A model generated the notes under the pieces. It made no database searches and was not told the DNA's origin. It saw nothing but the letters and a program-made list of their open reading frames with translations. A stretch of 14,508 bases of DNA from CAZBBC01 sp964489835. GTDB taxonomy: Bacteria > Calditrichota > Calditrichia > JAJRVZ01. Shown here one piece after another: positions 10,301-14,508 of this stretch (its first letter is position 1; each line of letters begins with the position of its first letter). The stretch spans positions 1-14,508 of the forward strand of contig CAZBBC010000117.1 in NCBI GenBank assembly GCA_964489835.1, written 5' to 3'. Both the position numbers and the translations under genes were made by a program.

Positions 10301-11149
10301 GACCACTTCGAAAGATTTTATCTTCAATTTTTTACATTGAGCAAGAAAATCATCATCGATTTCAGCACTTTGTTCGGCTAGAATCTCACCGGTTGACACA
10401 TCTACAACATCCTTTGCAAGTATTCTGCCGGGCAGAAAATCAATGAAATCCTTTTTAATTTCAATGGTTTCAGCAAGATTAAACAGATTGATAATATCTT
10501 CGTTGGAAGAATAGCCGATGGCCCTCAGCAGCATTGTTACCGGAAATTTTTTCTTCCGATCAATATACACGTACATCATATCGTTGACATCCGTGGTGAA
10601 CTCTACCCAGGATCCACGGAAGGGAATTATTCTGGCGGAATAAAGTGGCGTGCCATTGGGATGCTCCGTCTGTGAGAAGAAAACCCCAGGCGAGCGGTGC
10701 AACTGGCTGACGACAACACGCTCAGCGCCATTAATAATAAAGGTACCGCGGTAAGTCATGTAGGGCATATTACCCAAATAGACATCCTGCTCTATAAATT
10801 CTGTAAAATTTTCGGTTTCTCCGGTAACATCCTTAATCGCAAGGCGCATTTTTGCTTTAAGGGGTACGGCATAAGTAACCCCTCTCTCCTGACACTCACG
10901 AACAGAATATTTCGGTTTATCCAAATAGTATTCGACGAATTGTAACTCATAGTTACCACGACTGTCTGTTACAGGAAAAACACTCTCGAATACAGATTGC
11001 AATCCTTCGGTTTTCCTTTCAGATGGTGACACCTCTTCCTGCAAAAACTCATGGAAGAATTTTACCTGTATATCCATCAGATTTGGATAATCGATAATTT
11101 GAGGGATTCTACTGTAAGATATTCTTTTTGTTCTCTTGGTTTTCTCCAA
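7373..11149 (-). CDS. rpoB: RNA polymerase subunit beta
   Basis: The beta subunit (1258 aa) forms half of the RNA polymerase active-site cleft and the rifampicin pocket. Clear landmarks are INGAERVVVSQLHRSPGVFF near 139-158, the rifampicin cluster GTSQLSQFMDQ onward at about 454-484, PIETPEGPNIGLI at 507-519, and the catalytic-lysine region GDKMAGRHGNKGVV. Asp463, His473 and Ser478 correspond to E. coli Asp516, His526 and Ser531, so the main rifampicin-resistance positions are wild type. A lineage-type insertion rich in Lys and Glu lies between KLFSRKYKD and VLVGDELPPG, as in other Gram-negative beta subunits. The start is TTG at 11149, with AGGAG 7 nt upstream; the next ATG is codon 25, inside the conserved N-terminus. 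It follows rplL by only 36 nt, with no visible attenuator. Confidence 0.98.
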   Translation of the reverse strand: MEKTKRTKRISYSRIPQIIDYPNLMDIQVKFFHEFLQEEVSPSERKTEGLQSVFESVFPVTDSRGNYELQFVEYYLDKPKYSVRECQERGVTYAVPLKAKMRLAIKDVTGETENFTEFIEQDVYLGNMPYMTYRGTFIINGAERVVVSQLHRSPGVFFSQTEHPNGTPLYSARIIPFRGSWVEFTTDVNDMMYVYIDRKKKFPVTMLLRAIGYSSNEDIINLFNLAETIEIKKDFIDFLPGRILAKDVVDVSTGEILAEQSAEIDDDFLAQCKKLKIKSFEVVKLFDPNSPNVILNTLKKDLTKSEEQAIDAIYRQLRSGEPPDLDTARGLIERMFFNNKRYDMGAVGRYRMNKKLHVSTPYDVTVLSKEDIVAIVTYLLDLREGRQITDDIDHLGNRRIRTVSEQLSSQFSVGFSRMARTIKERLNLGDSEKLTPQDLVNARTISSVINTFFGTSQLSQFMDQTNPLAELTHKRRLSALGPGGLTRERAGFEVRDVHYTHYGRLCPIETPEGPNIGLISSLCILARINDFGFIETPYRKVSDGRVTKEIEYLSATEEDVHTIAQVNAPLDEKGNFIRDKIKARFKGDFPVVEPKEVDYMDVAPNQIVSPAASLIPFLEHDDANRALMGSNMQRQAVPLLVPEAPIVGTGMEEKVARDSGTVLISETKGEVTDVDAEKIVISLEGHSSNKMKMGVLAEEKEEVVYQLVKFQRTNQDTSINQRPLVKIGDKVKKGQVIADGGATDGGELALGRNVVVAFMPWQGYNFEDAIIISERMVQHDNFTSVHIEEFELQVRDTKRGEEELTREIPNVSEEATKNLDEDGIIRVGAEVNAGDIIVGKVTPKGETDPTPEEKLLKAIFGSKAGDVKDASLKAPPGMKGIVVNTKLFSRKYKDAKTKKKDKEQIEQFERAAEKRRNKVVTRMQLVLSEHFLGQKSNSIRYVDGRIALKANTKIQENAFDKIDVRNLDINSTWFESDSQNNFVRELYAEYRNRLQEIDNDLKREKHKVLVGDELPPGIVQLAKVYVAEKRKLAVGDKMAGRHGNKGVVAKLVSAEDMPFTEDGASVDIILNPLGVPSRMNLGQIFESTLGLAGYKLGKRYATPVFDGATMDDINKELEEAHLPLNGKARLFDGRTGMPFDQEVMVGMIYMMKLSHMVDDKIHARSIGPYSLITQQPLGGKAQFGGQRFGEMEVWALEAYGAAHTLQEILTVKSDDVIGRSKVYEAIVKGENLPDAGTPESFNVLVRELQGLGLKVKLE

Positions 11150-11156
11150 GGATTAA

Positions 11157-11161
11157 CTCCT
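11157..11161 (-). promoter_or_regulatory. Shine-Dalgarno site supporting the TTG start of rpoB
   Basis: AGGAG on the minus strand is 7 nt before the TTG at 11149. No ATG or GTG in frame nearby would keep the conserved N-terminal RISYSRIP segment. Confidence 0.75.
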
Positions 11162-11185
11162 AACAATATATTTAATTGGTTTTGG

Positions 11186-11572
11186 CTATTTTAACTCTAC
11201 AATACCACCAGCGTCTTCAACTTGCTTCTTGATATCTTCAGCCTCAGCCTTACCCACACCTTCTTTGATTGCATTCGGTGCATTGTCCACGAGATCCTTT
11301 GCTTCTTTTAAACCAAGATTTGTTATGGCACGAACCACTTTTATCACCTGAATTTTCTTTTCACCAGATGAAATAAGAACCGCATCAAATTCCGTTTGCT
11401 CTTCAGCAGCCTCCGCGGGAGCAGCCCCTGCGGCAGCACCTGCAACCACGGCAACAGGCGCTGCCGCCGTAACACCAAATTTCTCCTCAATATCCTTTAT
11501 CAGATCTGAGATTTCCAGCATCGAAGCTTTCTCTAAATAAGTGAGAACATCTTCTTTCTTAAGTTCAGCCAT
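11186..11572 (-). CDS. rplL: 50S ribosomal protein L7/L12
   Basis: L7/L12 (128 aa) is the multicopy stalk protein that recruits and stimulates the GTPase factors EF-Tu and EF-G. Three parts are visible: an N-terminal dimerisation helix pair (about 1-33), an Ala/Pro/Gly-rich flexible hinge (about 35-58), and the C-terminal factor-binding domain (about 60-128) with IKVVRAITNLGLKEAKDLV. The product is acidic and of normal length. The ATG at 11572 has GGAGG 6 nt upstream. Unlike most relatives it is separated from rplJ by 235 bp containing a repeat-like insert, so its expression relative to L10 may rely on its own initiation or on read-through. It sits 36 nt before rpoB. Confidence 0.98.
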   Translation of the reverse strand: MAELKKEDVLTYLEKASMLEISDLIKDIEEKFGVTAAAPVAVVAGAAAGAAPAEAAEEQTEFDAVLISSGEKKIQVIKVVRAITNLGLKEAKDLVDNAPNAIKEGVGKAEAEDIKKQVEDAGGIVELK

Positions 11573-11634
11573 TTTTAACCTCCAGTTATTAAAATATATA
11601 ACGACTCTATTTTTTTCTTATTCTGACTTTTTAT

Positions 11635-11794
11635 AAACCACTGAGATCAAATAATAATTAAGAATTAGCAATTATGAATTAAGAATGTAAATAATTTGAG
11701 CATAGATGCTAACACCTTTGACCTCTTGTATTAAATTTTTAATTCTAAACTCTCAATTGTTCATTGCTTTTTATCTCTGAGTCCTCTGTGGTTT
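11635..11794. repeat. A+T-rich element with inverted ends in the rplJ-rplL spacer
   Basis: The spacer between rplJ and rplL (11573-11807) is far longer than its neighbours. Inside it, AAACCACTGAG at 11635-11645 is matched in inverted orientation by AAACCACAGAG at 11794-11784 (10 of 11 bases). The interior is strongly A+T-rich, with a direct repeat of AATTAAGAAT at 11656-11665 and 11677-11686. A short palindrome AGCATAGATGCT lies at 11699-11710, near the centre. No open reading frame of note is enclosed. Terminal inverted repeats around a short non-coding core suggest a MITE-like or palindromic intergenic repeat. No clear target-site duplication was found, and the right arm has extra sequence relative to the left. 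It could instead be a regulatory or degenerate spacer. Confidence 0.5.
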
Positions 11795-11807
11795 CTGGTC
11801 AGGTTAT

Positions 11808-12335
11808 TTATGATTTTTGCAATTTAAGGGCTTCCAGAGCCCCGACAAGTTTGCGCCCCGTACCTGAGAGAGCGCCAACCAGATTTGACATTGGTGATTT
11901 TAAGACGCCAACAAATTGCGCCAGCAGATCGGAACGATTGGATAATTTAGAAATTTCCTCAACCTTCTCAGGTCCAAATACCCTTCCTTCAAAAATACAA
12001 CCCTTGACAACCAGTGGTTTATTTTCTTTTTTTACCTGCTTGTTGAATTCTTTAATTACCCGGATGGGGGCGACAGCATCATCATCGCTAAAAGCAAAAG
12101 CAGTCATTCCCTTGAGCATTTCATTCATACCGTCGATGCCGGCATTTTCCAGTGAACGTTTTGCCAATGTATTTTTTAGAATACAATACTCAACATTTGC
12201 ATTTCTAAACGAACGGCGTAATCTGGTTGTTTCTGCGACATTAATACCGGCAAAATCTGCCAGAAAAATGCTTTTCGATGATTTAAACTTTTCAGCGTAT
12301 TCTTCGACGAGTTCAATTTTTTTCTGTGTAGGCAT
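11808..12335 (-). CDS. rplJ: 50S ribosomal protein L10
   Basis: L10 anchors the L7/L12 dimers on the 50S stalk base through its C-terminal helix and in many bacteria represses its own mRNA. The 175-aa product shows the N-terminal KIELVEEYAEKFKSSKSIFLAD region, the CILKNTLAKRSLE segment at about 51-63, and the C-terminal L12-binding helix ending LVGALEALKLQKS. The start is taken as ATG at 12335, with GAGGG 8 nt upstream. An in-frame TTG five codons earlier (12350) overlaps that site and would add MRVAE. It follows rplA by only 17 nt, so there is no room between the genes for the long L10-binding leader known from E. coli; any such site would lie inside rplA. Confidence 0.97.
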   Translation of the reverse strand: MPTQKKIELVEEYAEKFKSSKSIFLADFAGINVAETTRLRRSFRNANVEYCILKNTLAKRSLENAGIDGMNEMLKGMTAFAFSDDDAVAPIRVIKEFNKQVKKENKPLVVKGCIFEGRVFGPEKVEEISKLSNRSDLLAQFVGVLKSPMSNLVGALSGTGRKLVGALEALKLQKS

Positions 12336-12343
12336 TTCTGCGA

Positions 12344-12348
12344 CCCTC
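12344..12348 (-). promoter_or_regulatory. Shine-Dalgarno site that decides the rplJ start
   Basis: GAGGG on the minus strand is 8 nt before ATG at 12335. It lies within the first codons of the longer TTG-start reading, which argues against that reading. Confidence 0.7.
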
Positions 12349-12352
12349 AACT

Positions 12353-13054
12353 TTATAACATGCTATAAGTACTTTGATTTCGATCGAGGAAAATTCCCGG
12401 TCCCATGGTGCTCGATATAGAAATACTTCTCAGATAGGTACCTTTAGCAGAGGCTGGTTTCATTTTAATAATTGTACTGATGAAAACTTTTAAATTTTCG
12501 AGTATTTTTTCCTCACCAAAGGAAACTTTTCCGATTCGCGAGTGAATAATGCCTGTCTTGTCCACGCGGAAATCAATCTTTCCAGCCTTAATTTCTTTTA
12601 CGGCTGCAGCAACATCCGGGGTAACCGTGCCGCTTTTCGGATTGGGCATCAAGCCACGTGTTCCAAGAATTTTTCCCAACCGGCCAACCATGGACATGAC
12701 ATCCGGAGAGGCGACTACAACATCAAACTCGAGCCATCCCTGTTGAATTTTTTCTATATATTCCTCAAGACCGGCATAATCCGCACCCGCCTCTTTTGAT
12801 TTTTCAACATTTCCCCCACTGGTCAAAACAAGTATCCGGACGGTTTTTCCTGTGCCATTGGGAAGTGATACGGTTCCGCGAACCATCTGATCGGCATGGC
12901 GGGGATCAACACCTAGACGCATGGCAATTTCTACAGTCTCATCAAAGCGAGCTTTGGCTACTTCTTTCAGCAACTTAACCCCTTCTTCCGGAGAATACTC
13001 TCTAGCGTGTTCAAGCTTATTGCTTATTTCACTATAGCGCTTACTTCTCTTCAT
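12353..13054 (-). CDS. rplA: 50S ribosomal protein L1
   Basis: L1 binds 23S rRNA at the mobile L1 stalk, helps release E-site tRNA, and in E. coli represses the rplK-rplA mRNA. The product is 233 aa with MKRSKRYSEI at the start, RLGVDPRHADQMVRG near 46-60, the signature GKILGTRGLMPNPKSGT near 127-143, and the near-terminal GTYLRSISISSTMGPG. After that glycine the last residues, IFLDRNQSTYSML, look lineage-specific. The ATG at 13054 has AGAGG 9 nt upstream. A TTG three codons earlier (13063) touches that site and was not chosen. It lies 21 nt after rplK and 17 nt before rplJ. Confidence 0.97.
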   Translation of the reverse strand: MKRSKRYSEISNKLEHAREYSPEEGVKLLKEVAKARFDETVEIAMRLGVDPRHADQMVRGTVSLPNGTGKTVRILVLTSGGNVEKSKEAGADYAGLEEYIEKIQQGWLEFDVVVASPDVMSMVGRLGKILGTRGLMPNPKSGTVTPDVAAAVKEIKAGKIDFRVDKTGIIHSRIGKVSFGEEKILENLKVFISTIIKMKPASAKGTYLRSISISSTMGPGIFLDRNQSTYSML

Positions 13055-13063
13055 CTCTATCAA

Positions 13064-13068
13064 CCTCT
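13064..13068 (-). promoter_or_regulatory. Shine-Dalgarno site that decides the rplA start
   Basis: AGAGG on the minus strand is 9 nt from the ATG at 13054 and adjoins the alternative TTG at 13063, favouring the ATG. Confidence 0.65.
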
Positions 13069-13075
13069 AATCTAT

Positions 13076-13501
13076 TTAAGATTCAACCACAATTCCCATA
13101 CTACGGGCGGTTCCCTCAATCATCAACATCGCATTTTCAGTATCCGAGGCATTCAGGTCCTCCATTTTTTGCTCAGCAATTTCTCTCACCTGACTTCTGG
13201 TAACCGTTCCAACTTTCGTTGTATTTGGCTCCCCCGATCCCTTTTCCAATCCGGCTGCTTTTAATAACAAAACAGACGCCGGTGGTGTCTTTGTAATAAA
13301 TGAAAAAGAACGATCTGCATAAACTGTAATTTCAACCGGTACGATTAAACCTGCCTTGTCCTGGGTTTTTGCGTTATAGGCTTTGCAGAACTCCATAATA
13401 TTTACCCCATGCTGCCCCAAAGCAGGACCGACAGGAGGTGAAGGGTTTGCCTGTCCGGCGGGTAATTGCAGTTTAATCTTAGCCAATTCTTTCTTTGCCA
13501 T
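13076..13501 (-). CDS. rplK: 50S ribosomal protein L11
   Basis: L11 (141 aa) forms the base of the GTPase-associated centre with 23S rRNA helices 43/44 and is the site where thiostrepton-type antibiotics act. The flexible-hinge N-terminal segment NPSPPVGPALGQHGVNIMEF is intact, with Pro22, Pro23 and Pro26 at the positions linked to thiostrepton sensitivity. The C-terminal RNA-binding domain ends with the typical MIEGTARSMGIVV. Length equals the usual bacterial size. The ATG at 13501 has GAGAGG upstream at a somewhat long spacing of about 11 nt. It follows nusG by 45 nt and precedes rplA by 21 nt, the standard secE-nusG-rplK-rplA order. Confidence 0.98.
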   Translation of the reverse strand: MAKKELAKIKLQLPAGQANPSPPVGPALGQHGVNIMEFCKAYNAKTQDKAGLIVPVEITVYADRSFSFITKTPPASVLLLKAAGLEKGSGEPNTTKVGTVTRSQVREIAEQKMEDLNASDTENAMLMIEGTARSMGIVVES

Positions 13502-13546
13502 TCTTTTTTTAACCTCTCTTTTATTCCCGTTTGAAAACTTTAAATA

Positions 13547-14089
13547 CTATTTTTCCAATTCTACCTGCAGGAAATCCAACTCAACCGGTGTTGGCCTCCC
13601 AAAAATGCTGATATTAACTTTAACTTTATTCTTTTCCTCATTAATCTCTTCCACAAACCCGGTAAAATCATTAAAGGGACCATCAACGACTCTGATTGGA
13701 TCCCCAACCTTAAATGGCACACTTACCTTGCCTTTTACTTCCGCCTCTCGACTGCTTTCTATTTTTCCCAGAATACGACTCACCTCCGGTTCACGCAACG
13801 GAACAGGTTCACCTTTGGGACCGACAAAGCTAATCACCCCTGGCGCTCCCGAGACCACATGCTGGGTTTGGCTATCCAGAGTCATCTCGATCAGCATATA
13901 CCCCGGAAAAAAGACACGATTCTTTACCCGTTTTTTACCGTCGCGCATTTCAACGACATTTTCGGAGGGAATGATAATTCTACCGACTTTATCTTCAATC
14001 TCTTTTAATTTGATCTCTGATTCAATATGCGCTTTTATCTTTGCTTCCTGACCAGAATAAATACGCAGTGTATACCACTTTTTTTCCAA
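13547..14089 (-). CDS. nusG: Transcription termination/antitermination factor NusG
   Basis: NusG binds the beta' clamp to aid elongation and links RNA polymerase to Rho or to the leading ribosome through S10. The 180-aa product has an NGN domain (about 1-110) opening with KKWYTLRIYSGQEAK and containing the hallmark FFPGYMLIEM at 60-69. A KOW domain follows, with VGDPIRVVDGPFNDFTGFVEE from about 128. No domain II insertion of the kind seen in some phyla is present. The start is TTG at 14089 with AGGGG 7 nt upstream; no ATG upstream of the conserved WYTL segment is available. It lies 17 nt after secE. Confidence 0.97.
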   Translation of the reverse strand: MEKKWYTLRIYSGQEAKIKAHIESEIKLKEIEDKVGRIIIPSENVVEMRDGKKRVKNRVFFPGYMLIEMTLDSQTQHVVSGAPGVISFVGPKGEPVPLREPEVSRILGKIESSREAEVKGKVSVPFKVGDPIRVVDGPFNDFTGFVEEINEEKNKVKVNISIFGRPTPVELDFLQVELEK

Positions 14090-14096
14090 TATCAGA

Positions 14097-14101
14097 CCCC
14101 T
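14097..14101 (-). promoter_or_regulatory. Shine-Dalgarno-like site supporting the TTG start of nusG
   Basis: AGGGG on the minus strand is 7 nt before TTG at 14089. It is an imperfect match, but it is the only purine-rich site at a workable distance from the conserved N-terminus. Confidence 0.55.
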
Positions 14102-14106
14102 GATGG

Positions 14107-14289
14107 TTAAATAAACAGGCCCATAATCCAGGCCAGTATATAATCCGCAGCAAATATATAAATTGTAAACAAAATACTCACGACAGCTACAATTATTGTC
14201 GAGTTTACCAGTTCATTTTGCGACGGCCAGGATACCTTTGACATTTCAACCTGAACATCATTTATAAATTTTGCGATTTTCTTGAACAT
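14107..14289 (-). CDS. secE: Preprotein translocase subunit SecE
   Basis: SecE clamps the two halves of SecY in the inner-membrane SecYEG channel. This is the short, one-helix form (60 aa) usual outside the Enterobacteriaceae. An amphipathic N-terminal helix ends in the family motif EMSKVSWPSQNELVNST (about 15-31), followed by one membrane segment, roughly IIVAVVSILFTIYIFAADYI. The ATG at 14289 is preceded by AAAGGGA about 8 nt away. The gene sits 39 nt after tRNA-Trp and 17 nt before nusG, the standard secE-nusG pair, which supports the call for so small a protein. Confidence 0.95.
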   Translation of the reverse strand: MFKKIAKFINDVQVEMSKVSWPSQNELVNSTIIVAVVSILFTIYIFAADYILAWIMGLFI

Positions 14290-14328
14290 TTTTTTTCCCT
14301 TTAAAACTTACCAACTGAAAGAGTATTG

Positions 14329-14402
14329 CAGGCCTGGAGGGACTTGAACCCCCAACCCCCGGTTTTGGAGACCGGTGCTCTAGCCAATTGAGCTACAGGC
14401 CT
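14329..14402 (-). tRNA. trnW: tRNA-Trp, anticodon CCA
   Basis: A full cloverleaf of 74 nt folds on the minus strand. The acceptor AGGCCTG pairs exactly with CAGGCCT, the D stem is GCTC/GAGC, and the anticodon stem CCGGT/ACCGG encloses the loop CTCCAAA (anticodon CCA). The variable loop is GGGTT, and the T stem GGGGG/CCCTC (one G-U pair) encloses TTCAAGT. The A1-U72 pair and G73 discriminator agree with bacterial tRNA-Trp identity. The 3' CCA is not encoded (the genome has CAA after the discriminator), so it must be added by a nucleotidyltransferase. It lies between tuf (58 nt) and secE (39 nt), a common position for this gene, and is probably cut from the longer transcript. Confidence 0.97.
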
Positions 14403-14460
14403 ACGCCGTGTTCATCAATCTATATTATTTTCAATTTTAAAATGATATAAATGATTAGTC

Positions 14461-14508
14461 CTATTCGACAATTTCAGTTACAACGCCGGCACCAACCGTC
14501 CGTCCGCC
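14461..14508 (-). CDS. tuf: Elongation factor Tu, 3' end only (upstream copy)
   Basis: The last 15 codons before TAG at 14461-14463 read GGRTVGAGVVTEIVE, the typical C-terminus of EF-Tu domain 3. The rest of the gene continues past the right edge. Together with the tuf start at the left edge this shows two tuf genes flanking a cluster of about 14.4 kb. In many bacteria such pairs are kept nearly identical by gene conversion; the two fragments here do not overlap in the protein, so that cannot be tested within this window. Confidence 0.93.
   Translation of the reverse strand, partial: GGRTVGAGVVTEIVE

Noticed and set aside
11764..12420. 218-codon plus-strand open frame opposite rplJ
   Set aside because: It lies antisense to the conserved rplJ frame, has Ser/Phe-rich low-complexity content and no recognisable family, and its start is inside the repeat-like spacer. 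It is a mirror frame.
13502..13546. L1-binding autoregulatory site before rplK
   Set aside because: L1 commonly represses this mRNA, but I could not recognise a structure resembling the 23S L1 site in these 45 nt.
13383..14051. 222-codon plus-strand open frame opposite nusG and rplK
   Set aside because: It runs antisense across two highly conserved genes and their spacer, with no family resemblance or ribosome binding context.
14403..14460. Possible promoter or terminator between tuf and tRNA-Trp
   Set aside because: The region is A+T-rich with scattered TAATAT and TTGAAA words, but no -35/-10 pair has acceptable spacing and no stable hairpin with a T-run is visible.
1..14508. A novel defence, mobile or biosynthetic system
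   Set aside because: Every coding region belongs to well-known core transcription, translation or secretion families. Apart from the rplJ-rplL spacer there is no unexplained room.

Overview
This is an ordinary but nearly complete bacterial transcription/translation supercluster, read entirely from the minus strand. In transcription order (high to low coordinates) it runs: 3' end of a tuf gene, tRNA-Trp(CCA), secE, nusG, rplK, rplA, rplJ, rplL, rpoB, rpoC, rpsL, rpsG, fusA, 5' end of a second tuf gene. Every protein gene is intact except the two tuf copies, which are cut by the window edges. Gaps are mostly 17-58 nt, no convincing terminator is visible, and one fusA start choice overlaps rpsG, so most or all of the window may be co-transcribed as one long operon with its main promoter upstream of position 14508.

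The organism is a bacterium with moderate, rather A+T-leaning DNA. Three features point to a Gram-negative lineage, and more tentatively to the Fibrobacteres-Chlorobi-Bacteroidetes (FCB) superphylum or a related candidate phylum: the SI3-type insertion in the beta' trigger loop, an extra segment near the beta' C-terminus, and the beta N-terminal sequence. This is judged from remembered family sequences and is not a database result. No L7Ae-like ybxF gene lies between rpoC and rpsL, unlike the usual Firmicutes arrangement.

Layout: 14329-14508 holds the tuf tail and tRNA-Trp. 13547-14289 holds secE (translocon) and nusG (elongation factor). 11186-13501 holds the stalk and L1 genes rplK, rplA, rplJ and rplL. 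3080-11149 holds the two large RNA polymerase subunits. 1-3026 holds the 'str' genes rpsL, rpsG, fusA and tuf. The products make ribosomal parts, the GTPase factors that act on the L10/L12/L11 stalk, RNA polymerase and its NusG coupling factor, and a SecYEG subunit.

The only stretch that looks out of place is the 235-bp A+T-rich spacer between rplJ and rplL. It carries a roughly 160-bp sequence bounded by near-identical inverted ends, resembling a small non-coding mobile or palindromic element. Four genes (nusG, rpoB, rpoC, rpsL) appear to start at TTG. No stretch over 300 bases lacks a gene, and I see no CRISPR array, riboswitch, insertion sequence with transposase, phage gene or undescribed multi-gene system.
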